Part shown: piece by piece, positions 7,512 through 17,173 of the stretch
Position numbering within the stretch: position 1 is the first letter of the stretch
Layout: each line of letters begins with the position of its first letter
Assembly: GCA_017449065.1 (NCBI GenBank)
Contig: JAFSKF010000024.1
Coordinates: 1 to 34,298, forward strand
Length of the DNA: 34,298 bases
Origin: Bacteroidales bacterium
GTDB taxonomy: Bacteria > Bacteroidota > Bacteroidia > Bacteroidales > UBA3663
Direction of reading: 5' to 3'
Notes under the pieces: model-generated
Told to the model about the DNA's origin: nothing
Database searches by the model: none
The model's input: only the letters and a program-made list of their open reading frames with translations
Made by a program: the position numbers and the translations under genes

Positions 7512-8927
7512 ATGAAACACATTATCGCCATTTTCCTGTTGTGCCTGCTGGCAGTTCCTGCTTTTGCCGGCCAATACTCAAAGTACTACAAGGACACCCC
7601 TATCGAACTGAAACAGGTGAAGGAACCGTCGATTCCGAAAAGGAGCGTGAAGCTTACCGATTTCGGAGCCAAGGGAGACGGCATTTCCTTGTGCACCGAT
7701 GCCTTCAGACAAGGCATTGAAGCGCTGTCGGCCAAAGGCGGCGGGCACCTGATTGTTCCGAACGGCGTCTGGCTGACCGGCCCCATCACGATGGCAAGCA
7801 ATATTGACATTCATCTGGAAGAAAATGCGCTGGTGATCTTCTCGCCCGACAAATCGCTGTACGACGACAAAATCAACAACGGACGCTATGAACCCCTCAT
7901 CGGCGGCGAGAAACTGCATGATATCAGTTTTACAGGTTCCGGCATCTTCGACGGCAACGGCAAGTACTGGCGTCCGGTGAAGCGAGGCAAAATGAGCGAT
8001 GTGGAATGGAAGCAATACCGCAAACTGGGCGGCACCGTGACCGAAAAGGGCGACCTTTGGCTGCCTTACGACCTGAAAGCTGTAGGCAACCAGACGGAGA
8101 ACGCCCAGAAAGAAGAAGGAATCCGAAATGACCTGGTGCGTCTGATCCGTTGCAAGAATGTCCTGTTCCAAGGCGTTACCTTCCAGAACGCTCCCCGTTT
8201 CCACGTTCATCCGATTGTCTGCGAGAACGTAATCATCGACGGGGTGCTGATCCGCTGCGAATGGAATGTACAGAACGGCGATGCCATCGATCTGGCTAAT
8301 GTGAAGCGCGCCTTGGTGGTTAATACCGTAATCAATGCCGGCGATGACGGCATCTGTCTGAAGGGCGGCACCGGTGCCGTCGGCGTTAAACAGGGTCCAT
8401 GCGAGGACATTCTGATTCAGGATTGCATCGTTTATCACGCTCACGGAGGATTCGTGCTGGGCAGCGACATTTCCGGCGGCATCCACAAGATTGTCTGCCG
8501 CAACCTGACTTTAAGCGGCACCGATGTAGGACTGCGCTTTAAGAGCGGGCTGGGACGTGGCGGAAAAACCAGCCAGATCTATTGCTACGACATCATGATG
8601 AACGACATCAAGAACGAAGCCGTCATCTTCGACTGCACCTATATCAACAAGTCGGTGGCGAGCCAGCTGACAGGACCGAAAAAGGAAACCAACCAGACGG
8701 CAACGGCAACAACGGACGACTACGCACCAGAATTCAACGACATTAAGATTTATAACGTCACCTGCCGGGAAAGCCAGGTGGGCATTCGCGGTAAAGGCCT
8801 GGAAGGCCGGAACTGCGTGCACGACATTGACATTCACGATTGCACATTCTTCTATATGGAGAAGGCTACCGATATCGATGCCAATAGCTCAATAAAAACA
8901 TCAAACATCAATTATGCAACTTATTAA
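7512..8927 (+). CDS. Glycoside hydrolase family 28 (polygalacturonase-type), secreted
   Basis: 471 residues. The start at 7512 opens a signal peptide (MKHIIAIFLLCLLAVPAFAG); the upstream open frame overlaps the IMPase gene and is rejected. GH28 motifs appear in order: TDFGAKGDG (49-57), NGDAIDL with Asp257, GDDGICLKGG with Asp278-Asp279, HGGFVLGSD with His311, and RFKSG (342-346). These cover the three catalytic aspartates and the substrate-binding His and Arg/Lys of the parallel beta-helix fold. The family hydrolyses galacturonan or rhamnogalacturonan. NGD in place of the common NTD, and the long N-terminal half, suggest an exo- or side-chain-specific subfamily, but that is inference. The stop overlaps the start of the DUF3737 gene by 14 bases. 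Confidence 0.92.
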   Translation: MKHIIAIFLLCLLAVPAFAGQYSKYYKDTPIELKQVKEPSIPKRSVKLTDFGAKGDGISLCTDAFRQGIEALSAKGGGHLIVPNGVWLTGPITMASNIDIHLEENALVIFSPDKSLYDDKINNGRYEPLIGGEKLHDISFTGSGIFDGNGKYWRPVKRGKMSDVEWKQYRKLGGTVTEKGDLWLPYDLKAVGNQTENAQKEEGIRNDLVRLIRCKNVLFQGVTFQNAPRFHVHPIVCENVIIDGVLIRCEWNVQNGDAIDLANVKRALVVNTVINAGDDGICLKGGTGAVGVKQGPCEDILIQDCIVYHAHGGFVLGSDISGGIHKIVCRNLTLSGTDVGLRFKSGLGRGGKTSQIYCYDIMMNDIKNEAVIFDCTYINKSVASQLTGPKKETNQTATATTDDYAPEFNDIKIYNVTCRESQVGIRGKGLEGRNCVHDIDIHDCTFFYMEKATDIDANSSIKTSNINYATY

Positions 8928-9762
8928 AAACCAGGAATTCAGAGGAGAAAGACCATTATATACCGCACACGATCTGCGGTTGGAAAACGTAACCATCCAT
9001 TTGGGAGAATCGAGCATTAAGGAAAGCCGGAACATTGAAGCCGAGAACTGTACTTTCGAAGGAAAATATGTGCTTTGGGAATGCAGGGGCTTCCGGCTCA
9101 ACAACTGTTACTTTGCGGAGAGTGCGAGAAGCAGTCTCTGGTATTCGGCAGGATGCCGCATGACGAACTGCAAGGTGGATGCACCTAAGATGTTCCGTCG
9201 CATGAAAGATATCTACGTCGAGAACACCCGCTTCCCAAACGGCGAGCAGTTCCTTTGGGATTGCAGCCAGATAGAACTGAAGAATGTGGAAATCGACCAT
9301 TGCGACTATGTCTTCATGCACTCGTCGGACATCCGCATTTCGGATTACAAACAAAACGGGAACTACGGTTTCCAATACGCCAAAAACGTAGAAATCCATA
9401 ATGCTATCATCAACTCGAAAGATGCTTTCTGGGAATCGGAGAACGTCACCATCTACGATTCGGAACTGAATGGAGAATATTTGGCGTGGTACGGGAAGAA
9501 TATCCGACTGGTGCGCTGCCACCTGACCGGCGAGCAATTGCTTTGCTATGTAGATGGTCTGATTCTGGAAGACTGCACATTTGGCGAAGATGCCAACCTG
9601 AACTTCGAATACAGCACAGATGTCCAGGCAACCATCAAAGGCAATATTACCAGCATCAAAAACCCGACGAGCGGATCGATTGTCGTGGATGGGAAAATCG
9701 GAGAACTGATTATCGACGAAAACCAGAAACAACCTGCTACATGTACAATTTCGACCAAATAA
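8914..9762 (+). CDS. DUF3737 family right-handed beta-helix protein
   Basis: 282 residues made of short repeated strands alternating with N-x-T/E-N-C-type turns (for example ENCTFEGKYVLWECRGFRLNN), as expected for DUF3737, a beta-helix family of unknown activity. There is no signal peptide, so it appears cytoplasmic, unlike the preceding beta-helix enzyme. The start overlaps the GH28 gene by 14 bases and the end overlaps the aminotransferase gene by 22 bases, indicating translational coupling. I know of no reaction for this family; many charged and aromatic residues (Trp, His, Asp) recur along the predicted face of the helix. The family call is firm, the function is unknown. Confidence 0.85.
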   Translation: MQLIKNQEFRGERPLYTAHDLRLENVTIHLGESSIKESRNIEAENCTFEGKYVLWECRGFRLNNCYFAESARSSLWYSAGCRMTNCKVDAPKMFRRMKDIYVENTRFPNGEQFLWDCSQIELKNVEIDHCDYVFMHSSDIRISDYKQNGNYGFQYAKNVEIHNAIINSKDAFWESENVTIYDSELNGEYLAWYGKNIRLVRCHLTGEQLLCYVDGLILEDCTFGEDANLNFEYSTDVQATIKGNITSIKNPTSGSIVVDGKIGELIIDENQKQPATCTISTK

Positions 9763-10943
9763 CGAATCGTCGGGGAACTAATTCCGTGAAGTGGGATGAG
9801 GCTCCCGACGAGGTGCTTCCTTTGTGGGTAGCCGATATGGATTTTCCGACGGCTCCTGCCGTACAGGAAGCGATCGTCCGTCGTGCCACACACGGATGTT
9901 TCGGCTATACACTGGTTCCGGAAACTTACTACCAAGCCATTCAGGACTGGTTCGCCACCCGCCACCAATGGAACATCGAACGGGAGGAGATCCTTTACAC
10001 CATCGGCGTAATTCCCGCTATTGCCTCTACGCTGAAAGCGGTTTGCCAGACCGGCGATAACGTGGTTGTGCTGACCCCGGTATATAACTGTTTCTTCAAT
10101 CTGATCCGCAACGCCGGCTGCCAAACCATCGAAGTGCCGCTGTCTGCGGCCAAGTGTCTGGCGTGCGGAGTTATCAGCTACGATATCGACTGGCAGGCTT
10201 TGGAAAATGCGTTGGCTCAGGAAAAAACCACTGTGCTGCTGTTCTGCAACCCACATAACCCGGCAGGACGTCTGTGGACAGAAAAAGAACTGGAGCGCGT
10301 GTGCGCCCTTTGCCATAGGCACGGAGTAACGCTGATCAGTGACGAAATCCACAATGAGCTGACGGCACCCGACACCCTATATACGCCATTGGGGCCCGTA
10401 GCCGCCCGTTTTAACCAGAAACAGACTGGCAAAGAGCTGCCGTTTGTCATCTGCACCTCCCCTTCCAAATCGTTCAACACCGCAGGATTGCAGAACGCCA
10501 ATCTGATGGTACCCGATGCCGAGCTCAGACGTAAAATCGACCGGGCCATTAACTTGAACGAAGTGTGCGACGTGAATCCTTTCGGTGTGGAAGCCACGAT
10601 TGCCGCCTACAACGAAGGTGGTGAATGGTTAGATGCCTTACGCGCATACATATTTAGTAATTACCGCTACGCCAAAGAACAGCTTCTGAACACCCTACCG
10701 GCTTTGAGAATCGCCGAACTGCAAGGCACCTACCTGATGTGGGTTGATTGCAGCCAGTTGAAGAAGATTCAAGGTAAATCCGTTGAACAGTTCTGCGAAG
10801 AACTGAAAGAAAAGGCGAAAGTATGGTTCTGTGCCGGTTCAATCTATGGGAAGTCTGGCGAAGGTTTTATCCGCATCAATCTGGCTTGTCCGAGAGCTAC
10901 TTTATCCGAAGCCTTGAGCAGATTCATTCAATATGTCAAATAA
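9741..10943 (+). CDS. PLP-dependent aminotransferase-fold enzyme of the MalY/PatB type (putative C-S lyase)
   Basis: 400 residues, starting MYNFDQITNRRGTNSVKWD, a start typical of MalY/PatB cystathionine beta-lyases, followed by LPLWVADMDF. Fold type I PLP residues are present: CNPHNPAGR (Asn170), SDEIHNEL (Asp201) and SPSKSFNTAGL (Lys243, the Schiff-base lysine). Known members cleave cystathionine or cysteine conjugates; some transaminate. The ATG at 9741 lies inside the end of the DUF3737 gene (22-base overlap), and the stop overlaps the MATE gene by 11 bases, so the four genes from GH28 onwards are tightly coupled. The exact substrate cannot be read from sequence. Confidence 0.9.
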   Translation: MYNFDQITNRRGTNSVKWDEAPDEVLPLWVADMDFPTAPAVQEAIVRRATHGCFGYTLVPETYYQAIQDWFATRHQWNIEREEILYTIGVIPAIASTLKAVCQTGDNVVVLTPVYNCFFNLIRNAGCQTIEVPLSAAKCLACGVISYDIDWQALENALAQEKTTVLLFCNPHNPAGRLWTEKELERVCALCHRHGVTLISDEIHNELTAPDTLYTPLGPVAARFNQKQTGKELPFVICTSPSKSFNTAGLQNANLMVPDAELRRKIDRAINLNEVCDVNPFGVEATIAAYNEGGEWLDALRAYIFSNYRYAKEQLLNTLPALRIAELQGTYLMWVDCSQLKKIQGKSVEQFCEELKEKAKVWFCAGSIYGKSGEGFIRINLACPRATLSEALSRFIQYVK

Positions 10944-12306
10944 AGACCAACTGCTTCAAAAAATCCGGGAAGGTTCCGAACTGACACGCGGAGAGCAAGT
11001 CCGGCTGGTAGGCTATTTGAGCGTGCCCGCCATGCTTTCGCAAATCAGCACCATCATCATGGAATATATCGATGCTTCGATGGTGGGAAGTCTGGGTGCC
11101 CATGCTTCGGCATCCATCGGCCTGGTAAGCACTTCCACATGGCTGTTCGGCGGATTGTGTCATTCAGTAGCCGTTGGTTTTTATGTGCAGGTTGCTCATC
11201 AGGTGGGCGCCAACCGCTTCGGAGAAGCCAGACATATCCTGCGTCAGTCGCTGTTTTGTGCTTTAGGCTTCGCCGTTTTACTGGCATGTATCGGGGTCGG
11301 CATCGCTCCTTTCCTACCCGAGTGGTTAGGCGGAGCCGAAGACATCCGGCACGATGCCTCTCTCTATTTTGGCATCTTCGCCGCCATGATGCCGTTTATC
11401 ATGCTGATGGCATTGTCGGCAGGTATGTTAAGGAGCACGGGAAACATCAAGGTGCCGAGCATCCTGAATGTGGCGGCATGTGTGTTGGATGTGATCTTCA
11501 ACTATATCTTTATTTTCCGGCTGCACATAGGCGTATTGGGCGCTGCTGTCGGCACAGCTTTGGCCTATAGTGTCTGCTCTATTTACCTGCTCTATTATCT
11601 GATATTTAAGAGTAAGGTATTGAAACTTTCGCAAGACTCCAGCACCTACAAGCCCCAATTCCGTATCCTGCGGAAATGGTGGCATATTTCGTGGCCGATG
11701 AGTCTGGAGCATTTCGTGATGTGTGGAGCCCAAATCGCATCGACAGTCATCATCGCTCCTTTGGGAACCATTGCCATCGCTGCGAATGCTTTTGGTATTA
11801 TTGTCGAGAGTCTGTGCTATATGCCAGGACACGGTGTGGCTGATGCAGCAACCACATTAGTCGGCCAAAGCCTGGGTGCAGAACGTCCTCCTTTGGCCAG
11901 AAGCTTTGCTCGTATTACGGTCGGAACAGGCGTTGTCGTTATGTCGTTCATGGGAGTGCTGATGTATATCTTTGCACCGGAAGTAATGTCGTTTATGACT
12001 CCCGACGAAACGGTGCAGGCCCTTACGACACAGGTTTTGCGGATTGAAGCCTTTGCAGAACCGATGTATGCGGCTTCGTTGGTCTGCTATGGCGTTTTTG
12101 TCGGCGCAGGCGACACCTTGATTCCCTGCGGCATGAATCTGGGTTCCATCTGGATTGTCCGCATCTCACTTGCCCTACTCTTTACGAAAGTGCTGGGACT
12201 TGGTTTGGTCGGCTATTGGATGGCTATGGCATTAGAACTCCTGTTCAGAGGAGCCATCTTCCTCTATCGACTGCATGGAAGCAGCTGGCAGAAAAAAATG
12301 GTGTAG
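10933..12306 (+). CDS. MATE family efflux transporter
   Basis: 457 residues with about 12 hydrophobic membrane segments arranged as two similar halves, as in multidrug and toxic compound extrusion proteins. The first half begins near GEQVRLVGYLSVPAMLSQIS, and the second near WHISWPMSLEHFVMCGA. Family members exchange Na+ or H+ for organic cations or metabolites across the inner membrane. The gene starts inside the end of the aminotransferase gene, implying that its cargo may relate to that enzyme, which is inference. It converges with the Crp/Fnr regulator gene 29 bases away, and I see no clear terminator in that gap. Confidence 0.9.
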   Translation: MSNKDQLLQKIREGSELTRGEQVRLVGYLSVPAMLSQISTIIMEYIDASMVGSLGAHASASIGLVSTSTWLFGGLCHSVAVGFYVQVAHQVGANRFGEARHILRQSLFCALGFAVLLACIGVGIAPFLPEWLGGAEDIRHDASLYFGIFAAMMPFIMLMALSAGMLRSTGNIKVPSILNVAACVLDVIFNYIFIFRLHIGVLGAAVGTALAYSVCSIYLLYYLIFKSKVLKLSQDSSTYKPQFRILRKWWHISWPMSLEHFVMCGAQIASTVIIAPLGTIAIAANAFGIIVESLCYMPGHGVADAATTLVGQSLGAERPPLARSFARITVGTGVVVMSFMGVLMYIFAPEVMSFMTPDETVQALTTQVLRIEAFAEPMYAASLVCYGVFVGAGDTLIPCGMNLGSIWIVRISLALLFTKVLGLGLVGYWMAMALELLFRGAIFLYRLHGSSWQKKMV

Positions 12307-12335
12307 GGAAATTAAAAGTTTTGGAAGGAAGCTTC

Positions 12336-13031
12336 TCACCCCTGCTTGTTGATATGTTTCAATTTCATCGGATCCAGAATATGGATGCGACGGCCATCTA
12401 CTTGGACAACACCTTCATCGACGAAACTTGCCAAAGTACGGATGGCGTTGCTGGTGGTCATATTCGACAGCGATGCCAAATCTTCGCGTGAGAGCTGAAT
12501 ACCTAAGGTCGAGCCATCCTGCTCGTAGCCGTATTTATCGATAAGGAAGATCAGGCTGTCTGCCAGACGGGCACGGATATGCTTCTGGGTCAGATCGACC
12601 GTCCGCTGGTCGGAGGCTCCCAAATCGATAGAAAGATCACGAACGAAATACATTGCCAAAGCCGGGTTCACATTGCAGATACGGTCGATCAAGTTCATTG
12701 GAATGCACGCAAGCACGGAAGGCTCGATGGCGATGGCTTCGGTGGTGTGCTCCTGACGGGCAAAATAGCTGCGGTATCCGAAAATATCACCTGGCTGGAA
12801 AAGACGGACAATCTGGTTACGTTCGCCAATGCCTTGCTTCTCTAACTTCGCGCTACCTCGTACCATACAGTAAAGATAAACCGACTCCTCCTGAAGGCGA
12901 TAGATATAGTCATTCTTATCGCAGTTCAAGATAATTACATCGGCCAATACAGCACGTTGTTGAGGCTCTGTCAGAAGAGTCCAGACGGCTTTTAACCATT
13001 TCGTCAATTCCACTTCGTTCATGTTTATCAT
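12336..13031 (-). CDS. Crp/Fnr family transcriptional regulator
   Basis: 231 residues. An N-terminal cyclic-nucleotide-binding-type beta-barrel (about 20-140, with LFQPGDIFGYRSYFARQEHTTEAIA) is followed by a dimerisation helix and a winged helix-turn-helix (about 175-225, LSREDLASLSNMTTSNAIRTL then VDGRRIHILD). No cysteine cluster typical of oxygen-sensing Fnr is seen, and the ligand is unknown. An in-frame ATG three codons later (13022) is an equally good start. It lies 18 bases after the DUF3078 gene on the same strand and converges on the MATE operon. Regulation of that operon is possible but unproven. Confidence 0.88.
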   Translation of the reverse strand: MINMNEVELTKWLKAVWTLLTEPQQRAVLADVIILNCDKNDYIYRLQEESVYLYCMVRGSAKLEKQGIGERNQIVRLFQPGDIFGYRSYFARQEHTTEAIAIEPSVLACIPMNLIDRICNVNPALAMYFVRDLSIDLGASDQRTVDLTQKHIRARLADSLIFLIDKYGYEQDGSTLGIQLSREDLASLSNMTTSNAIRTLASFVDEGVVQVDGRRIHILDPMKLKHINKQG

Positions 13032-13049
13032 TTCTTTTATTATATTCTC

Positions 13050-14597
13050 TTACCAAACAAAGGCCAAACCTACGGTTACGGTTTCTTTCATCTGCACCTT
13101 GTGATCGACAGAGTCGTCGAATCTCGGATAGATGTAGAACTTCGAAGTACAGTAATGACCTAATTTGACATTAAACGTATTCTCAAATTCAACTTGCACG
13201 CTGTGATAACTCGTGAAGTAGTAGGCTCGGCTGCTCCAGCTGACGGAGTTCGAAATCGCCCATTCCAGTTTGCTGGTTACGGTGGCACCGAACTGGTTCA
13301 ACGAACGTTTTCCCGCCTCGATGCCGTATGATGTCACCGGCACACGATCGTCGTGAACATACTTCAGATTATAAGAAAGCGGAGCCAAGAGCAACGAGTA
13401 GGTATATTTCTTGTTGTTGGTCAGCTTCAGATCCATACCGATACTCACGTTGCATTCGACCGGCGAAAGGAATGTACTCTTTACTTTCTTGCTATTCGCA
13501 TTAAAATATTCGAAGAGCGGCGTCTTCATGTAGGCGGATGTACTGTAATACCAGTTCTTCCAAGCCTTGTAACCATAACTTACATCAATACGGAAAGAAT
13601 TGTCGTTGACCCTCATCGGATGTACCGTATCGGCCTTCGTGTAGTAGCCTGATAAACGGAGTTCAATCGCAATATCGAGAGAGGTGACCTTGCTTTCATC
13701 GTAGCGGCTCAGAACCAGTTTGTCGTAAGTCGAGAGCGTCATATTGTTATCACCGCCCTTATACCAATTGTCGCTCAAAGCCGTCTGGCTGATCTGTAGA
13801 TCGGTTGTTCCTTTCCGATGCCACTTGTCGGCATGGAAGGTAATCTGTTCGATATTCAAACCAGCATCATCGAGCTGCAATCCCAACCCGGTTTCCACCT
13901 GTTCATCAGCTTGAACCCTTTGCCGCTGGATGCGACGTCGCTCAAAAGGCAAATCCAACTGATCATTTCGGAACATTGCTACCCGATTCAGATGGTGGGA
14001 AGAATAATTGTGTACGGCTCTGTGCAGCATGGCGCCATAAGACAGCTGCCGCTTATACGGGTTCGCGAACGTCAGACAAGCCGGCAACGCTTCCTTCCGT
14101 TCCTGACGTTTCAACACATCGGCAATCGTCATCGACTCGGGCTTCGGAATCCTACCGTCCATAATAATTGGCAGACGCAAATCGTTCTGAGCATACGAAA
14201 GTGTCGGATCGGCCGGCAGCGAATCCAGCCTTTGGGACAAGGCGCTCCGATTCAGGCTGTCGAGTTCTGCAACCATCAGCGCTTCTTCTGATGAAGGCTG
14301 GAATGGGGAATAATGCTGCCAGCTACGCAGCAACGATTGTTCAGACATCTTCCACCCCGAGCTGTCGGGAATTGCCTCCAAGGTCTCCAGCTCCCGCAAA
14401 ACGCCTTCATTCTCCCACTCCAAGGAATCGGGATTCATCTCCAGGGAATCGAGACTCATCTGCAGGGACGAATCCGGCTCTTCCACAAGAATTTCCTTTT
14501 GAACCAGGCTGTCCGATAGAGTAACATCCACTTCCTGAGCCCGCATCGAGATCAGAAAGCACGACAATACCAAAGAAAGCAACAACCTATAGTTCAT
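13050..14597 (-). CDS. DUF3078 family outer-membrane-type protein
   Basis: 515 residues with a signal peptide (MNYRLLLSLVLSCFLISMRAQ). Residues about 25-110 form an acidic Leu/Asp/Ser/Glu-rich stretch with repeated PDSLE-like units. The C-terminal half (from about residue 260) has alternating polar and hydrophobic strands with aromatic girdles and ends in GLAFVW, as expected for an outer-membrane beta-barrel; it includes the WYKGGDNN motif of DUF3078. Function is unknown. It follows lysA by 51 bases on the same strand and may be read from the lysC promoter. The acidic N-terminal insert is longer than I would expect for the domain alone. Confidence 0.82.
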   Translation of the reverse strand: MNYRLLLSLVLSCFLISMRAQEVDVTLSDSLVQKEILVEEPDSSLQMSLDSLEMNPDSLEWENEGVLRELETLEAIPDSSGWKMSEQSLLRSWQHYSPFQPSSEEALMVAELDSLNRSALSQRLDSLPADPTLSYAQNDLRLPIIMDGRIPKPESMTIADVLKRQERKEALPACLTFANPYKRQLSYGAMLHRAVHNYSSHHLNRVAMFRNDQLDLPFERRRIQRQRVQADEQVETGLGLQLDDAGLNIEQITFHADKWHRKGTTDLQISQTALSDNWYKGGDNNMTLSTYDKLVLSRYDESKVTSLDIAIELRLSGYYTKADTVHPMRVNDNSFRIDVSYGYKAWKNWYYSTSAYMKTPLFEYFNANSKKVKSTFLSPVECNVSIGMDLKLTNNKKYTYSLLLAPLSYNLKYVHDDRVPVTSYGIEAGKRSLNQFGATVTSKLEWAISNSVSWSSRAYYFTSYHSVQVEFENTFNVKLGHYCTSKFYIYPRFDDSVDHKVQMKETVTVGLAFVW

Positions 14598-14648
14598 ATT
14601 AAAATTAAGACCACCCTTGAAGAAAGAGCTTGCTCAAAGAACGGAGCT

Positions 14649-15794
14649 TTACAATACTACCGACGCTGGAGTACGGCGGCAGTTATAATTCGATGACATG
14701 ATTTGTCCGTAGGCTCCGGCACTACGCAATGCGAAAATATCGCCGCGATGGGTCTCCGGCAACTGTTCGTCTGTGCCGAATACATCCGAACTCTCGCAAA
14801 TAGGACCCACCACATCGTAGGTTTCGACAGAGCCTTCCGCTGCTGTCAGATTCTGAATCTTATGATGCGCCTGATAGAGCGCCGGGCGAATCAGATCACT
14901 CATGCCGGCATCCAGAATAACGAATTTCTTCCGTAAACCTTCCTTCACGTAAAGCACACGGGTAATCAGACTTCCGCACTGGCAAACCACCGACCGTCCG
15001 AGTTCAAAATGCAGTTCCTGCCCCGGACGCAGTTTCAGGAGCTTCGCGTAATTGGCAAAGAACGCCGCAAAATCAGGAATCGGGTTTTCATCCGGATTAT
15101 CGTAGTCGCACCCAAGACCGCCACCCACGTTGATGGATTCCAGACGAATGCCGCGTGTTTCGACCATATTCTGCAAATCGTTGATCCGGCTGCAGAGGAT
15201 AGAGAACGGTTCCAAATCGAGCAACTGACTGCCGATGTGGAAGTGCAAGCCCGTCACCTTGATATTTCGCAACGTAAGCGCCAAATCGAGCACATCCGGC
15301 AATACGCTCATCGAAATGCCGAACTTGTTTTCATCCAAACCGGTGGTAATATATTTGTGCGTATGCGGATCCACATTCGGATTGACGCGAATCGCCACAC
15401 GGGCAATCTTATCCTTGGCAGCCGCCAACTGATTAATTACCTCCAATTCCGGTATCGACTCGACATTGAAACAGGCAATTCCCGCTTCGAGCGCCTGATT
15501 AATCTCCCAATCGGCCTTACCGACACCGGCAAAAACAATCTTCGAAGCCGGGAAACCGGCCTTCAGACATACATCGACTTCGCCGCCACTGACACAATCA
15601 CACCCCAAACCGCTCTGATTGATCAGATTCAGGATGATTGGATCGACATTGGCCTTCACAGCATAGTGCACCTTGAAGCCGGGATACTTACCAGCCTCAC
15701 GCTTGATGGTGTCCAACGTCTCAGACAGGAGCGCTTTATCGTAATAGTAAAATGGAGTTTGTATCTCCTTGAACTTCTCTATGGGAAATGTCAT
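14649..15794 (-). CDS. lysA: Diaminopimelate decarboxylase
   Basis: 381 residues, fold type III PLP enzyme. HYAVKAN holds the PLP lysine (Lys47); GLHFHIGSQ and INVGGGLGCDY form the phosphate and substrate sites; CESSDVFG and GAYGQIMSSNYN supply the second-subunit cysteine and the C-terminal active-site residues typical of LysA. The reaction is decarboxylation of meso-diaminopimelate to L-lysine, the last step of the pathway. It lies 65 bases after lysC on the same strand, with an inverted repeat in the gap. The C-terminus is short (ends RRTPASVVL), which I take as normal for this lineage. Confidence 0.93.
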   Translation of the reverse strand: MTFPIEKFKEIQTPFYYYDKALLSETLDTIKREAGKYPGFKVHYAVKANVDPIILNLINQSGLGCDCVSGGEVDVCLKAGFPASKIVFAGVGKADWEINQALEAGIACFNVESIPELEVINQLAAAKDKIARVAIRVNPNVDPHTHKYITTGLDENKFGISMSVLPDVLDLALTLRNIKVTGLHFHIGSQLLDLEPFSILCSRINDLQNMVETRGIRLESINVGGGLGCDYDNPDENPIPDFAAFFANYAKLLKLRPGQELHFELGRSVVCQCGSLITRVLYVKEGLRKKFVILDAGMSDLIRPALYQAHHKIQNLTAAEGSVETYDVVGPICESSDVFGTDEQLPETHRGDIFALRSAGAYGQIMSSNYNCRRTPASVVL

Positions 15795-15802
15795 GAGTAA
15801 GT

Positions 15803-15858
15803 GTTACCTGTTAGAAGTTACTATTAATAATTATTACAGAATGAACAGGAAAGGTAAC
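15803..15858. promoter_or_regulatory. Inverted repeat in the lysC-lysA gap
   Basis: GTTACCTGTT (15803-15812) is matched on the other side by AACAGG (15844-15849) and GGTAAC (15853-15858), with a 3-base bulge and an A/T-rich loop of 31 bases. It occupies nearly the whole gap between the two genes. It could stabilise or process the mRNA, or bind a dimeric regulator. No T tract follows on the minus strand, so a terminator is less likely. Confidence 0.45.
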
Positions 15859-15859
15859 A

Positions 15860-17173
15860 TTAGAACAAGTGCTTGCTCAGACTCTGCAAAGCCTTGATCT
15901 TATCCTCTTTCTTCACCAGCATGGAGATATTATAGTTCGAACCGCCATATGAAATCATGCGGACAGGCACATCCGACATAGCTTCGATGACCTTGCTTTC
16001 GAAGCCCAGATTGTCCCACTTCATATCGCCCACAACAGCAATAATCACCATATCGGTATCTATCTGAACGGTTCCGAACTTCTTCAGTTCCGTAACGATC
16101 TCATCTAACTTCTTGGCATTGTCGATGGTCAACGAAACACCCACTTCACTGGTTGTCACCAGATCGACAGAAGTTTTGTAACGGTCGAACACCTCAAACA
16201 CTTGGCTCATGAACCCGTAAGCCAACAGCATACGACTTGACTTGATGCGGATGGAAGTGATACCGTCCTTGGCGGCAACTGCCTTAATCTTGCCTTCTTC
16301 AGTCGAGTTGCTGATCATCGTACCAGGAGCCGAAGGATCCATTGTATTCAACAGGCGAACCGGAATATTGTACATACGAGCCGGCGTAATGCAGGTCGGA
16401 TGCAGAATCTTGGCGCCGAAATAAGCCAACTCGGCAGCCTCGTCGAAGTTCAGGTTACGCACAGGTTTGGTCCCCTCCACAAAGCGCGGATCGTTGTTGT
16501 GCATACCGTCGATATCTGTCCAGATCTGAATCTCCTCTGCACGGATGGCAGCGCCGATGATAGATGCACTATAATCAGAGCCGCCTCGCTGCAAGTTGTC
16601 GATCTCGCCGTAAGCATTGCGGCAGATGAAGCCCTGTGTAACATAAATCAGCTGATCCGGATAGGCCGCCATCTGCTCTTTCAGATGCTCCTCAATATAC
16701 TTAAAGTCAGGCTCTGCGTTCTTATCGATGCGCATATATTCCAAGGCTGGCAGGAAAGCCACCTTCACACCCTGCTCCTGCAAATACAGGTTCATCAGGT
16801 TCGTGCTCATCAGCTCACCCTGAGCCACGATGCAGCGTTCCTCGAAAATCGTGAACGGATGGTTAGCGAACGAACGGATATAATCATAAATGCCACGAAT
16901 CACCTCGCGTGCCTTCAGCTTGGTTTCTTCCTTGGCATACAGTTCATTGATAATCTCAGCATACTTCGATTCCATCCGATTGATCACATCGGCTGCACCG
17001 ACAGCATTCTGCAGACGGTAATAACCAGAAATTTCGAGCAGGGAATTGGTAGTACCGGACATAGCCGACAGAACAACCACCTTCGACTTGCCATCTTCGA
17101 CAATCAGGTTTGCAACATTTTTGATACGCTGAACAGAACCAACGGACGTACCACCAAATTTTAATACTTTCAT
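15860..17173 (-). CDS. lysC: Aspartate kinase (monofunctional)
   Basis: 437 residues. The kinase domain begins MKVLKFGGTSVGS, the signature of aspartokinase; QGFICRN and RGGSDYSASIIGAAI are substrate and nucleotide motifs. From about residue 300 two ACT domains follow (with SSRMLLAYGFMSQVFEVFDRY and VSLTIDN), which bind lysine or threonine as feedback inhibitors in the family. It lacks the homoserine dehydrogenase domain found in ThrA fusions. The reaction is ATP-dependent phosphorylation of aspartate, the first step to lysine, threonine and methionine. It is preceded by a good Bacteroidota promoter and followed by lysA. Confidence 0.94.
   Translation of the reverse strand: MKVLKFGGTSVGSVQRIKNVANLIVEDGKSKVVVLSAMSGTTNSLLEISGYYRLQNAVGAADVINRMESKYAEIINELYAKEETKLKAREVIRGIYDYIRSFANHPFTIFEERCIVAQGELMSTNLMNLYLQEQGVKVAFLPALEYMRIDKNAEPDFKYIEEHLKEQMAAYPDQLIYVTQGFICRNAYGEIDNLQRGGSDYSASIIGAAIRAEEIQIWTDIDGMHNNDPRFVEGTKPVRNLNFDEAAELAYFGAKILHPTCITPARMYNIPVRLLNTMDPSAPGTMISNSTEEGKIKAVAAKDGITSIRIKSSRMLLAYGFMSQVFEVFDRYKTSVDLVTTSEVGVSLTIDNAKKLDEIVTELKKFGTVQIDTDMVIIAVVGDMKWDNLGFESKVIEAMSDVPVRMISYGGSNYNISMLVKKEDKIKALQSLSKHLF

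Noticed and set aside
3359..12306. A complete pectin utilisation locus.
   Set aside because: Pectinesterase and GH28 genes are present, but there is no SusC/SusD pair, hybrid two-component sensor or uronate catabolism gene, and mtaB and the IMPase gene lie between the two enzymes.
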